Notes: a model not told the origin generated them from the letters alone. Positions 22,484 through 31,781 are shown, counted from the stretch's first letter. The stretch is DNA of 64,000 nucleotides from Collinsella sp. AF23-4AC (GCF_003462685.1 NZ_QRVE01000004.1:62001-126000), one strand, 5' to 3'. A program made the numbers and translations.

Positions 22484-24829
22484 CTATGAACGACCCCGTA
22501 AAAACTCAAGGGACGCCAATGCAATGTCATCGTCCAGCGCCGATTCGGTAAATCGGTCAAGCTCGCCCAAGACCTTGCCGCAAATGCCCGACACGCCCTC
22601 CCCCGAAACAGAAAGCAGAAGGTCGCGCAAGCGCTGCTCGCCAAAGAACGCTCCGGTGCGGTCGCGGGCCTCAATCGTTCCATCCGTATACATGAAGAGC
22701 ATGTCGCCGGGGGCGAACGTAAACACGCCTGTCTCGTACACCATGCTCTCAAAGGCACCGATTACGCCCGATTGGCACCCAAGCAGCTCAACCTCTCCCC
22801 CACGGGCCTCGCCGCCACCCAGCGGCATCGACTCTGGCCTGATGACCATGGTCGGAGGATGGCCCGCCGAACAATACGTTGCGCGTCCGGCTTTAAGGTC
22901 AATCTTGGCGATAAAGGCCGTCACGAACGTCTCGACCCTCGAAAAGCCCATGAGCATGCTGTTAAGGGAGCGTGCCATGCGGGCCGGTCCAGCGCCCTCC
23001 CAAGCATATGCCGTCAGGGCCGTCTTGACGAGCGCGGACATCGATGCGGCCTCAATGCCTTTGCCAGACACATCACCCAGAATCATGACGGCGCAGTCGT
23101 CGGGAAGACGGATGAGCGTATAGAAATCGCCGCCGACCAACGCCGAGTTCGTGGCCGACAGGTACACCGAATCGGTTGCGATACCCGGAACATCCCCCAG
23201 GGAATTTCTCATGCCAATCTGAAGGGTCTGAGCGATATGGCGCTCCTCGCGCTTTTGAGATTCGCCTTCGTAGATCAGTTCAAAGTCATGCGCCAAGTGC
23301 ACCAAGTAGTCATATTCGAGGTCATCAATCGGCTCTTGGCTACCATCACGAAGCAGCAGCGCGCGCGTAGTCGGGCTCTTCGCAACAGAAGCAGGAACAA
23401 TCGCGTCGTTACTGTGTTTGCCATCACCCTCAGAGCGCGGGCGCCCCGCCTCGATGCCGGAGTCGACGTAGAGACCTTGACAAGGCAGACCATGCGCCCT
23501 AAGCCAGCCTCCCATAGGCATCGATTCGTCAACGCGAGTTATACGGACGTGTTTAAGGTCCTCGGCACTCGTGCCGCCCAAAACAGATGCCTCAAAGCCA
23601 TCAGGGCCAGCCCCCAGACGTGCCGCCGGCGCCGTCGTGGAAAAGAATAGCTTCTCGGGATCGTCCGGCAAAACAACGCGACTGCCGCCTTCAAAATCTA
23701 TGACGTAGGAGTCCAGACTGGCGTCATACTCAACAGGACAAAAATGGCAGTTGAGCATATTGCAGATCTCGGACGATACCGCCTGGGTAGCCGCGGCGGA
23801 ATCGTCTAGAAAGGTAAACAACTCATCACGTAAGACATTGAGCGAGCGGCCGAGCTCGGCCGTACGACGAGAGCGAAGGCTCGATGCCATGCCGACCAGC
23901 TGGATAGACAGGTAATCGCAAATGACCTCGAGTACATTAACGTCATAGGCGAGCGGTGCCTGGGGGCGTTTCCAACCAACTTCCAGCACGCCAAGGATCT
24001 GCGTACCGTAAAAAACGGGAAGACAAATCTCGCTGCGGTACGGAGGCATATCCTGCACGCGCAACAGGTGCTTAGAACGATTGTCCAAGTCCATGAACAT
24101 ACCGGAGGCGGCCCTATCGCCCTCAAGGTCCTGTTGAATCGACAAGCGACAGGCACGCGACTCGCGAAGAACATACGTCGGAATGCCAGCGCCATACGGC
24201 AAAAACTCGGGCAGGTAGCTATCGTACAGCTCCTTGGAAACACCGCGTAGCTTAAAACCGCCGCTCTCAGAAAAATAGATAGCGGCACCCGAAGCATCGA
24301 GCGTTCCTACAAGCTGGTTCAAAACGGTATCAAGCAGGCTGGGCAACTCATCGGAGCCCACAGTGCTCATAATGACCGAGAGCGTGCCAGAGAGACGTTT
24401 GTTCGCCACTCTAAGCTCCGATAACGCACGCTTGAGTTGACGGTCGTGAGAATACTGTTCCTCGATACTGTGAAGCGCCACCAGGACACGTGGTGCACGG
24501 CGCCCAAAGATGCGTGAAGGCGTTACGGAGCCCGCACGAACCAAGACGGGGATAAAAGAGCCGTCACTCAGCTTGAGCATCAGTTCGTTCTCGGAGCCAT
24601 CAGTTTCAAATGGCAGACGATGTTCCGTCGCACGTTCAAAAGCGGACGAGTACAGGACGTCTTTAACATCTCCACCGATGACGTCGGCGCGTTCCTCGCA
24701 CATCAAACCAAGTAAGCGATTATTCACATGCAGAATGGTTCCGTCGAGTTCGCAGATGATGACAGCATCGCTCGTGATCTCGACTAGTTGGGCAACGTCT
24801 GCCCACTCGTTGCGTTCAAGCGTTTCCAT
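22484..24829 (-). CDS. PAS/GAF sensor PP2C-type serine phosphatase (SpoIIE/RsbU-like)
   Basis: A 781-residue sensor phosphatase. Residues about 10-120 form a PAS domain (ITSDAVIICELDGTILHVNNRLLGLM). Residues about 155-310 form a GAF domain, and a further, weaker GAF-like or linker region with several Cys lies at about 330-420. The C-terminal 240 residues are a SpoIIE-type PP2C domain with metal-binding motifs GGDFY, GDVSGKG, YTDGTIEARD and DDDIAL. It should dephosphorylate the STAS domain encoded by the next gene in response to a signal sensed by PAS/GAF. There are no membrane segments. ATG 24829 follows GGTGGGG. Confidence 0.92.
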   Translation of the reverse strand: METLERNEWADVAQLVEITSDAVIICELDGTILHVNNRLLGLMCEERADVIGGDVKDVLYSSAFERATEHRLPFETDGSENELMLKLSDGSFIPVLVRAGSVTPSRIFGRRAPRVLVALHSIEEQYSHDRQLKRALSELRVANKRLSGTLSVIMSTVGSDELPSLLDTVLNQLVGTLDASGAAIYFSESGGFKLRGVSKELYDSYLPEFLPYGAGIPTYVLRESRACRLSIQQDLEGDRAASGMFMDLDNRSKHLLRVQDMPPYRSEICLPVFYGTQILGVLEVGWKRPQAPLAYDVNVLEVICDYLSIQLVGMASSLRSRRTAELGRSLNVLRDELFTFLDDSAAATQAVSSEICNMLNCHFCPVEYDASLDSYVIDFEGGSRVVLPDDPEKLFFSTTAPAARLGAGPDGFEASVLGGTSAEDLKHVRITRVDESMPMGGWLRAHGLPCQGLYVDSGIEAGRPRSEGDGKHSNDAIVPASVAKSPTTRALLLRDGSQEPIDDLEYDYLVHLAHDFELIYEGESQKREERHIAQTLQIGMRNSLGDVPGIATDSVYLSATNSALVGGDFYTLIRLPDDCAVMILGDVSGKGIEAASMSALVKTALTAYAWEGAGPARMARSLNSMLMGFSRVETFVTAFIAKIDLKAGRATYCSAGHPPTMVIRPESMPLGGGEARGGEVELLGCQSGVIGAFESMVYETGVFTFAPGDMLFMYTDGTIEARDRTGAFFGEQRLRDLLLSVSGEGVSGICGKVLGELDRFTESALDDDIALASLEFLRGRS

Positions 24830-24854
24830 CGTGGACCCCACCGTCTATCGGTAA

Positions 24855-24877
24855 CAAAAAAGCCTCCGAAGAGGCTT
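24855..24877 (-). terminator. Terminator after tRNA-Leu
   Basis: AAGCCTC/GAGGCTT stem with a CGAA-class tetraloop and TTTTTT on the minus strand, located between tRNA-Leu and the PP2C start. Confidence 0.85.
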
Positions 24878-24888
24878 CTCAGATGCGA

Positions 24889-24978
24889 TGGTGTCGGAGG
24901 CGGGACTTGAACCCGCATGACCAAAAAGCGGTCACTAGCACCTCAAGCTAGCGCGTCTGCCAATTCCGCCACTCCGAC
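24889..24978 (-). tRNA. tRNA-Leu (GAG)
   Basis: Class II tRNA with acceptor arms GTCGGAG/CTCCGAC, anticodon loop CTTGAGG, a long variable arm (GACCGC-TTTTT-GGTC region), T-loop TTCAAGT and encoded CCA. Confidence 0.95.
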
Positions 24979-25036
24979 ATGCTATGTTGTTGACTCGCGG
25001 TTCGTTTTGTTGGACCCGCGCGTTCAACGAGGAAGA

Positions 25037-25085
25037 TAATAACCTATGATTCGAGAACTGTGCAAGCACTTTTTTCAAAAAAGTT
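25037..25085 (-). promoter_or_regulatory. tRNA-Leu promoter with upstream T/A palindrome
   Basis: Minus strand TTGCAC (25065-25060), 17-nt spacer, TTATTA (25042-25037). ACTTTTTTGAAAAAAGT (25084-25068) lies 2 nt upstream of the -35, as at the other tRNA promoters. Confidence 0.7.
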
Positions 25086-25125
25086 TACGAATTTGTAAAT
25101 GCGCAGGTAGATCCGTATGCCCGGC

Positions 25126-25244
25126 CCCGAATCGGTGTTGCCTCCCGGCGCGTCCTCGGGCATGGGCGATATTTTGCTACGCACTTCGTGCTGCAAAATA
25201 TCGCTCCCCCTGCGGAATGCGCCGGGAGGCAACACCGATCCGGG
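25126..25244. repeat. Nested palindrome A
   Basis: Outer arms of 21 bp match perfectly (25131-25151 and 25219-25239; core TGTTGCCTCCCGGCGC) and extend a few more base pairs. Inside lies a second hairpin, GCGATATTTTGC (25166-25177) pairing with GCAAAATATCGC (25193-25204), capped by GCAC-TTC-GTGC. Unpaired spacers of about 14 nt separate the tiers. Frames crossing it lack start signals. Confidence 0.8.
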
Positions 25245-25307
25245 ACCTGCTAATACGTACTTCAGGCACAATTCTCAAGCATATTCTGAGGCTGATAAGA
25301 ATTTAGT

Positions 25308-25362
25308 GGCTCGGCTTTGCCGAGCCCTTATATGGGGAGGCCGGAGCTAAAGCTCCGGCCTC
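25308..25362. repeat. Two adjacent short perfect hairpins
   Basis: GGCTCGGC-TTT-GCCGAGCC (25308-25326) is followed by GAGGCCGGAGCT-AA-AGCTCCGGCCTC (25337-25362). Neither is followed by a proper T-run on either strand. Confidence 0.7.
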
Positions 25363-25427
25363 ACTCAATTACGAATTAGGCTAAGTGAGCGATCACGGAA
25401 TCGCACTCCCCCTGCCGAGTTACCGCA

Positions 25428-25552
25428 GGGCCCGCCCTGGTGTTATTTTTCAGAACATTCCGCAGGACGGAGGAAGCCCCGCGGCGCGTAGCGCGCAGCG
25501 GGGCTTCCGACATGTCCGAGGACGTTCTGAAAAATAACACCAGGGCGGGCCC
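25428..25552. repeat. Nested palindrome B downstream of oppF
   Basis: Perfect 29-bp outer arms (25428-25456 and 25524-25552; inner end TTATTTTTCAGAAC) enclose an inner 11-bp stem, GGAAGCCCCGC (25472-25482) with GCGGGGCTTCC (25498-25508). Two 15-nt, poorly paired spacers lie between. It starts 16 nt after the oppF stop, so it probably ends or stabilises the opp transcript. Confidence 0.8.
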
Positions 25553-25568
25553 GGACGAAAACAACCGA

Positions 25569-26597
25569 CTACAGGTCGATGTGCGATTCCTTGATCGGGA
25601 ACGGCTCGGCGAAGTGGCAGGCGCAGCAGTGACCCGGTGCAACTTCCTTAAACTCAGGAAGCTTCTCGGAGCAGATGCCCTGCGCGATCGGGCAGCGCGT
25701 GTGGAAACGGCAGCCGGTCGGCGGATCCAGCGGCGACGGCGGGTCGCCAGCGAGGATGATGCGTTTGCGGGTCTTCTGGATATCTGGATCGGGCACCGGC
25801 ACGGCAGACAGCAGCGACTGCGTGTACGGGTGGTGCGGCTCACTGTAGAGCGTCTTCCAGTCCGAAACCTCGACCATCTTGCCCAGATACATAACGGCAA
25901 CGCGATCAGAAATGTGCTGCACGACAGAGAGGTCGTGAGCAATGAAGAGATAAGCCGTACCGAACTTGTCCTGGAGCTCCTTAAGAAGGTTCAGAACCTG
26001 GGCCTGAATGGATACGTCAAGCGCAGAGACGGGCTCATCGCAGATAATCAGCTTGGGCTTGAGCGCAAAGGCGCGGGCAATGCCGACACGCTGGCGCTGG
26101 CCGCCCGAGAACTCATGCGGATAGCGGTTGATGTGCTCGGGGTTCAGTCCAACGACGTCGAGAAGCTCGCGGACACGCTCAATGCGCTCCTCTTTGGTGC
26201 CCACGCCGTGAATGGTCATGGGCTCGGAGACAATCTCGCCGATGGTCATACGAGGATTCAGCGAAGCATAGGGATCCTGGAAGATAAACTGCATCTCGCG
26301 ACGCATGTCCTTGATCTCATGCTTGCTCATCTCGGCAACATCTTTGCCCTGGAAGAACACCTTACCGGCAGTCGGCTTGGTCAAGCGCATAATCGTGCGG
26401 CCCGTCGTGGACTTACCGCAACCAGACTCACCAACCAGACCAAAGGTCTCGCCCGGATAAATCTCAAAAGAGATGTCGTTTACAGCAGAGACGACGCGCT
26501 TGGAAAAACGCTTGGCGAACATGCCGGACTCAGCGGGGAACTCCTTAGAGAGGTGCTCGACCTTCAGCAGCGGAGTGCGCTCGTTATTGTCTGCCAT
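25569..26597 (-). CDS. oppF: Oligopeptide ABC transporter ATP-binding protein OppF
   Basis: A 342-residue ABC ATPase of the dipeptide/oligopeptide type. It has Walker A GESGCGKST, signature HEFSGGQRQRVGIARA and Walker B KLIICDEPVSALD. The C-terminal Opp/Dpp extension has the Cys pattern CRFHTRCPIAQGIC...CCAC. Its ATG directly follows the oppD stop (TAAATG), so the two are translationally coupled. It is the last gene of the oppABCDF operon, energising peptide import together with OppD. The specific substrate is unknown. Confidence 0.93.
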   Translation of the reverse strand: MADNNERTPLLKVEHLSKEFPAESGMFAKRFSKRVVSAVNDISFEIYPGETFGLVGESGCGKSTTGRTIMRLTKPTAGKVFFQGKDVAEMSKHEIKDMRREMQFIFQDPYASLNPRMTIGEIVSEPMTIHGVGTKEERIERVRELLDVVGLNPEHINRYPHEFSGGQRQRVGIARAFALKPKLIICDEPVSALDVSIQAQVLNLLKELQDKFGTAYLFIAHDLSVVQHISDRVAVMYLGKMVEVSDWKTLYSEPHHPYTQSLLSAVPVPDPDIQKTRKRIILAGDPPSPLDPPTGCRFHTRCPIAQGICSEKLPEFKEVAPGHCCACHFAEPFPIKESHIDL

Positions 26598-27689
26598 TTA
26601 CGCCTCGCCTCCCTTCTTGGAATCCTTGCGCGTACGAGACGTCTCGGGAGCGTTCTTGAGGAACTCGGGGTCACCGGAATAATGGCACGCAGAATAGTGG
26701 CCGGACTCGGTGACAACGCGCTCGGGGCGCTGCTTGCGGCACTTATCGGTTGCATAGGGGCAACGAGGCGAGAACACGCAGCCCTCGGGCAGGTTCATGA
26801 GCGAAGGCGGGTTGCCGTGAATCGGCGTAAGCGGCTTCTTCTCATCGATGGCCTGCTCCGGGATGGAGCGGATCAGGCCCCAGGTGTAGGGGTGGCGGCT
26901 CTCGTAGAAGATTTCCTCAGCAGTACCGAACTCGACGGGACGGCCGGCGTACATAACCATAATCTTGTCGGCCATATCGGCAACAACACCCAGGTCATGG
27001 GTAATCATGATGATGGCGTTGCCGTTCTTCTCCTGCATTTCCTGCATAAGCTCAATAATCTGAGCCTGGATGGTAACGTCCAGGGCAGTCGTGGGCTCGT
27101 CGGCAATCAGAATATCGGGATCGCAGGCAAGGGCCATGGCAATCATAACGCGCTGACGCATACCACCAGAGAACTGGTGCGGATACTCATTGACGCGCTT
27201 CTCGGGCTCGGGAATGCCAACGAGGTCCAAAAGCTCAGTGGCGCGCTTGAGCGCCTCCTGCTTGGAGTAACCACGGTGCAGACGAAGGCCCTCGCCCACC
27301 TGCTTACCAATCTTATAGACCGGGTTCAAGGAGGTCATAGGATCCTGGAAGATCATCGCGATATCGTTACCGCGAATGTGCTGCATCTCTTCCTCGGTCA
27401 TGTGGAGGATGGAACGGCCGCGATAGCGAACGTCACCGCCCTCAATCTTTCCCGGAGGCATCGAGATGAGGCCCATGATAGTCATGGCGGTCACGGACTT
27501 ACCGGAGCCGGACTCGCCGACGACACCCAGAGTCTCGCCGCGATCGAGTGTGTAGGACACACCGTCGACAGCGCGGACGACGCCATCCTCGGTATGGAAA
27601 TACATCTTAAGGTCATCGACCTCGAGCAGATGCTGGCCCTCGGGAACCGGCTGGTCCTTCAGGTCCACATAGTTCTTGTTCTTCTTCAT
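26598..27689 (-). CDS. oppD: Oligopeptide ABC transporter ATP-binding protein OppD
   Basis: A 363-residue partner ATPase of OppF. It has Walker [11 protein letters not shown], signature [16 protein letters not shown] and Walker [13 protein letters not shown]. The C-terminal Cys-containing extension [19 protein letters not shown] is typical of OppD/DppD. It starts 2 nt after the oppC stop and abuts oppF. A run of charged residues at the extreme C-terminus ([14 protein letters not shown]) is unusual but not disruptive. Confidence 0.93.
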   Translation of the reverse strand: MKKNKNYVDLKDQPVPEGQHLLEVDDLKMYFHTEDGVVRAVDGVSYTLDRGETLGVVGESGSGKSVTAMTIMGLISMPPGKIEGGDVRYRGRSILHMTEEEMQHIRGNDIAMIFQDPMTSLNPVYKIGKQVGEGLRLHRGYSKQEALKRATELLDLVGIPEPEKRVNEYPHQFSGGMRQRVMIAMALACDPDILIADEPTTALDVTIQAQIIELMQEMQEKNGNAIIMITHDLGVVADMADKIMVMYAGRPVEFGTAEEIFYESRHPYTWGLIRSIPEQAIDEKKPLTPIHGNPPSLMNLPEGCVFSPRCPYATDKCRKQRPERVVTESGHYSACHYSGDPEFLKNAPETSRTRKDSKKGGEA

Positions 27690-27691
27690 CC

Positions 27692-28627
27692 TTATGCGTC
27701 CTTCATCTTGACGTCGAGGGCGTCGCGCAGACCGTCACCCAGCAGGGTGAAGGCGAGCACCGTCGAGAGAATTGCCAGACCGGGCATGATCATCATCCAG
27801 GGAGCAGTCAGAAGATACTGCTGACCGTCCTGAATCATAGAGCCCCACGAAGGCGTAGGCGGAATAACGCCCATACCGAGGAAGGACAGAGCGGACTCGG
27901 TCAGAATAGCGCCACCGATGTTCATGGTCGCATAGACCACGATGGAAGCAACGGAGTTCGGGAAGATGTGGCGCATAACGATACGGGCATCGGATGCACC
28001 CATAGCGCGAGCGGCGTCAACATAGTCGTTTTCCTTGACCGTCAAGATTGCAGATCGGAAGACACGGGCAATCGAGGGCCAGCCGAGAATACCGATGGCG
28101 ATGAAAACATTTTGAAGACCACGGCCGATAACGGCGATCATGGCGACAACGAACAGCACGTACGGGAACGCCAGGAAGATATCCGCGAAGCGCATGATGA
28201 TCGTATCCCAGATGCCGCCATAGAAACCGGCCAGGGCGCCCATGATCAGACCGATCACCGTGGAGATGGCGGTGGCCATAATACCGACGGAAAGCGAAAC
28301 GCGCGCGCCGTAGATAACTCGGACGAGAATGTCGCGGCCAAGGGCGTCGGTACCAAACGGGTGCTCGGCACACGGAGCCAGCAGCGAAGTCTCGGCCATG
28401 GTCGTCGAGTCAGAAGCCGTCGGCGACCCGAGCCAGGGCTTAGCCCACAGGTCTGCGGTCAAGGCAACCAAAACGACGATGATAATCCAGCAGATACCGA
28501 TAACGGCGAGCTTATTCTTGCGAAGACGCTTGAAAGCGTCGCCCCACAGCGTGCGGGACTTGGCGGGAGCAGATGCGGCCTTGGTGGCGGTAGCCTGCTC
28601 CTGAGACTGAGAATCAGTTTCCTGCAT
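27692..28627 (-). CDS. oppC: Oligopeptide ABC transporter permease OppC
   Basis: A 311-residue permease with about six membrane helices. It has an N-terminal cytoplasmic tail rich in Gln/Ala, then WGDAFKRLRKNKLAVIG, the periplasmic-loop motif HPFGTDALGRDILVRVIYGAR and the EAA-type coupling loop AARAMGASDARIVMRHIFPNS. These are all OppC/DppC hallmarks. It forms the heterodimeric channel with OppB and is coupled to oppD downstream by a 2-nt gap. Confidence 0.93.
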   Translation of the reverse strand: MQETDSQSQEQATATKAASAPAKSRTLWGDAFKRLRKNKLAVIGICWIIIVVLVALTADLWAKPWLGSPTASDSTTMAETSLLAPCAEHPFGTDALGRDILVRVIYGARVSLSVGIMATAISTVIGLIMGALAGFYGGIWDTIIMRFADIFLAFPYVLFVVAMIAVIGRGLQNVFIAIGILGWPSIARVFRSAILTVKENDYVDAARAMGASDARIVMRHIFPNSVASIVVYATMNIGGAILTESALSFLGMGVIPPTPSWGSMIQDGQQYLLTAPWMMIMPGLAILSTVLAFTLLGDGLRDALDVKMKDA

Positions 28628-28641
28628 GAGACGTACCTCCC

Positions 28642-29679
28642 TTAGGCCTTATCCGACGGACCGCCGAGGCGGATACGCGGGTCGAGGAATGCATAGCTAA
28701 TGTCGACGAGAAGGTTGATCACCATAACGACGACAACGATGAGCGTAACGCCGCCCATAACGATGGGCCAGTCGCGCATGCTAATGGCGCGGTAGACCTC
28801 AGAGCCGATACCGGGCCAGTTAAAGACCGTCTCGGTCAGGATGGCGCCCGAAAGCATGCCGCCGAAGTCGACACCAATATAGGTAACAACGGGGATGAGT
28901 GCATTCTTAAGCGCATGCTTGACGATGATCGCGCGATTGGAGAGACCCTTGGCCTTTGCCGTGCGGATGTAATCCTGATTCATGACGTCGAGTAGCTGCG
29001 AGCGCATGATGCGGGCAGCATAGGCGGTCGAAACCGAAGCCAGCGTGATGGTCGGAAGCACATAGTGCATCCAATCCTGATACTGAGAGCTGGAGCCGCC
29101 GGCACCCGAAATCGGCATGGAGAAAGCGCCGCCGGTGGCATCCTTAAGGATGACGCCAAAGAACAGCTGCAGCAGCATGCCGAGCCAGAAGGCAGGAACA
29201 GCAACGAGGATCGACGTGGTGAGCGTTACCAAAATATCCCAGAAGGAATAGCGCTTTACCGCCGAAATGATACCCGCACCGATACCCATGATTGCCTCGA
29301 GCACAATGGCGCACGCGGCGAGTTTAACCGTATACGGATACTTCTGGGCAAAGATTTCCGCAACCGGCAGCTTGCGCTGATACGAATTGCCCAGATCGCC
29401 ATGAAGCAGACCATTCATGTAATTCAAGTATTGGTCCACAAGCGACGTTGGAACGGGATCGCCGTTCTCGTCAAGGATCGCGTTGCCGTCCTCGTCCGCC
29501 TGGACCAGGTGATAGCGCACGCGAAGTTGAAGCTCTACCTCGGGGGACAGAGCCTTGTCTCCACCGATCAGCTTGATCGGGTCTCCCGGCACAATATTCT
29601 GGAGGGCGAACAGAATCAACGTAACGCCCAAAAATACCGGGATGAACTGAAGCACACGTTTAACGATGTACTTACCCAT
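28642..29679 (-). CDS. oppB: Oligopeptide ABC transporter permease OppB
   Basis: A 345-residue permease with about six membrane helices. The N-terminus MGKYIVKRVLQFIPVFLGVTLILFAL and the coupling-loop motif IRTAKAKGLSNRAIIVKHALKNALIP identify OppB/DppB. A longer-than-usual extracytoplasmic loop after helix 1 holds acidic residues (VQADEDGNAILDENGD). It is separated from oppA by a strong stem-loop, which probably lowers expression of the membrane parts relative to the binding protein. Confidence 0.93.
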   Translation of the reverse strand: MGKYIVKRVLQFIPVFLGVTLILFALQNIVPGDPIKLIGGDKALSPEVELQLRVRYHLVQADEDGNAILDENGDPVPTSLVDQYLNYMNGLLHGDLGNSYQRKLPVAEIFAQKYPYTVKLAACAIVLEAIMGIGAGIISAVKRYSFWDILVTLTTSILVAVPAFWLGMLLQLFFGVILKDATGGAFSMPISGAGGSSSQYQDWMHYVLPTITLASVSTAYAARIMRSQLLDVMNQDYIRTAKAKGLSNRAIIVKHALKNALIPVVTYIGVDFGGMLSGAILTETVFNWPGIGSEVYRAISMRDWPIVMGGVTLIVVVVMVINLLVDISYAFLDPRIRLGGPSDKA

Positions 29680-29710
29680 ACCACTCCCCTATCTAGGGAT
29701 TAACCTAAAT

Positions 29711-29738
29711 GGGATGCCGATCGCCAGACCGGCATCCC
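29711..29738 (-). terminator. Attenuating stem-loop between oppA and oppB
   Basis: GGGATGCCG and CGGCATCCC form a 9-bp stem with a 10-nt loop, followed on the minus strand by ATTTAGG rather than a full T-run. The position fits partial termination or 3' stabilisation of the oppA message. Confidence 0.6.
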
Positions 29739-29836
29739 AAAATTACCATCAGCCAGTTTACCCCAGGTTAGGGAGAACTGTATGTTTCCCATGAGGTCTA
29801 CGTAAATACTTGACCCTCATGGAAGCTGCAAAACTC

Positions 29837-31513
29837 TTAGGCGAGCTCAGCGGTACCCAGATCGGCGTGCTTCTGCGGATCGACATAGAGGTACTTGACG
29901 CGATCGGAGCCGACGATGGTGTGCGTGTAGAACATCACCGGGATAACCGGGCAGTCAGCGGCGACCATAGCGTCAGCCTCCTGCATCTTGGCGATGCGCT
30001 CGTCGTCGTCAACCGTGGCACGGGCCTCATCGACCTTGGCATCGAACTCGGAGTTGTTGTAACCAGAGCGGTTGTCGCCACCGAGGGAGTCGGAGTGGAA
30101 CAGCGGGTACAGGAAGTTGTCCATGATCGGGTAATCGGCGATCCAGCCCAGACGGCCGAACTGATAGTTGAAGTTCTGATACTGCTCAAGCAGGGCAGAC
30201 CACTCGGGAGTATCGGAGACGGCGGTGACGCCCACCTTGGCGAGGTCGCCGATGATGGACTCCATGATCTCCTTGTGGCCACCGTCCTGGTTGTAGGACA
30301 GGGTCACATTGATGCCACGATCGCCGTTAGCGCCAGCGGGAGCGACCTTGTCGAGGTACTCGTTAGCCTTGTCGACGTCATAGGCGCAGAACTCCCATGC
30401 GCCCTCCTTGTAGCCGGCGATTCCCGGAGGAACGATGCCGTCAGCGGGGGTACGGGTGCCCTTGAAGATGGTCTTGCAGATGGCCTCACGGTTGATAGCC
30501 AGGGAGATACCCCTGCGCAGGTCAGCGTTGTTGAACGGCTCGGCCGTGGTGTTGCACGTCAGATAGTACGTGGAAGGCTCGGAGCCGAGCAGCATGCGCT
30601 CGCCATCACCCATGGTGTAGCCATCCTTGGACTCGCCGCGGTCCTTCTTGGCGGCGTCGATCTGAGCAACGGGAACGTCGCAGACATCGAGGTTGCCGGC
30701 CTGGAACTCCTTGTAAGCGGTCTCCACGTCCTTGATGACCTGGAAGTGGATGGCGTCGATCTTGGCCTTGTCGCCATAGTAATCGTCAAACTTCTTGAGG
30801 TTGATCTCCTGACCATCCTCCCACTTGCCGTCCATCATGAACGGGCCGTTACCGACCGGGGCAAGGTAGAAGCTCTTGACATCGGACTCGGCGCACTCGG
30901 GAACCGGGGACAGAGCCGGGTGAGAGGCGACGAACGGGAAGTCGGCGTAGGCGGAAGTCAGCTTGACGACGAGGGTCTCGTCATCCGGGCAGGTAACGCC
31001 GGACAGCTCGGTAGCATTACCGGCAAGCAGATCGTCATAGCCCTCGACCATGGAAAGGTGGTAGGAGACCTCGGAAGGACCATACTCGGTAGCGATGGCT
31101 GACTTAGTGTTGACCAGGCGCTCCCAGCCGAGCTTGAAGGACTTGGAGGTAACGTCGTCACCGTTGTGGAACTTAGCCTTCTTGATCTTGAAGGTGAACT
31201 CGGTGGCGTCGTCGTTAGCCTCAAAGGACTCGCAAGCCAGCGGAACGATCTCGCCCTTCTCGTTATCGTACTCCGTCAGAGCGTCGAAGAGCTGGTACTC
31301 GACCTGAGTGCCCTGATCCTCCTGGACGTTGTAGGGGTCGATGCAGACCGGGTTGTTGATGTAGAAGTTCAGCGTCGAACCGGACTCAGAACCGGAAGCG
31401 TCGCCGCCCTTCTTGCCGCATGCGGCAAGAAAAGCCATGGAGCTCGCAGCAAGGGTACCGCCGACAAAGGCGCGACGACCCATAACGGGCTGGTGGAACA
31501 TAGAATCAGCCAT
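29837..31513 (-). CDS. oppA: Oligopeptide-binding lipoprotein OppA
   Basis: A 558-residue family-5 solute-binding protein. The signal peptide ends in a lipobox, AFLAAC, with lipidated Cys32. It starts with GRRAFVGG, a twin-arginine-like motif, so export may go through Tat. Mature-domain landmarks include NFYINNPVCIDPYNVQ, ALTEYDN and LRRGISLAINREAICKTIFKGTRTPADGIVPPG. The start ATG 31513 has AAGGAGG upstream. First gene of oppABCDF, captures peptides outside the membrane. Confidence 0.93.
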   Translation of the reverse strand: MADSMFHQPVMGRRAFVGGTLAASSMAFLAACGKKGGDASGSESGSTLNFYINNPVCIDPYNVQEDQGTQVEYQLFDALTEYDNEKGEIVPLACESFEANDDATEFTFKIKKAKFHNGDDVTSKSFKLGWERLVNTKSAIATEYGPSEVSYHLSMVEGYDDLLAGNATELSGVTCPDDETLVVKLTSAYADFPFVASHPALSPVPECAESDVKSFYLAPVGNGPFMMDGKWEDGQEINLKKFDDYYGDKAKIDAIHFQVIKDVETAYKEFQAGNLDVCDVPVAQIDAAKKDRGESKDGYTMGDGERMLLGSEPSTYYLTCNTTAEPFNNADLRRGISLAINREAICKTIFKGTRTPADGIVPPGIAGYKEGAWEFCAYDVDKANEYLDKVAPAGANGDRGINVTLSYNQDGGHKEIMESIIGDLAKVGVTAVSDTPEWSALLEQYQNFNYQFGRLGWIADYPIMDNFLYPLFHSDSLGGDNRSGYNNSEFDAKVDEARATVDDDERIAKMQEADAMVAADCPVIPVMFYTHTIVGSDRVKYLYVDPQKHADLGTAELA

Positions 31514-31751
31514 GCCATCCTCCTTATGAGATAGGACAAAGTGAATTCGGCCGGGCAACGTCGAGACAGCCCTTTCGAACCATTCAAACGCGGTCCGCCG
31601 TTATGGCTGGTTATGCAGTGCGGACCAACGTTTCGCAATACAGTAGCGCATTTTATGCACAATATGGCGCTAATTCCGGTTAACGGTCGAGAATTTCTTT
31701 AGTTGGGCGAAGTATGTGGGGATATTTTGACTCTGTTACAAGTCTGTAAAC

Positions 31752-31781
31752 AAAAAGGGTCCCGCACGTGCGGGACCCTTT
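31752..31781 (-). terminator. secG terminator
   Basis: A perfect 14-bp palindromic stem, AAAGGGTCCCGCAC and its complement, followed on the minus strand by TTTTTG. It begins about 23 nt past the secG stop. Confidence 0.85.

Noticed and set aside
25440-27824. A 794-codon plus-strand frame opposite oppF and oppD
   Set aside because: A shadow of two ABC ATPase genes; its start lies in palindrome B.
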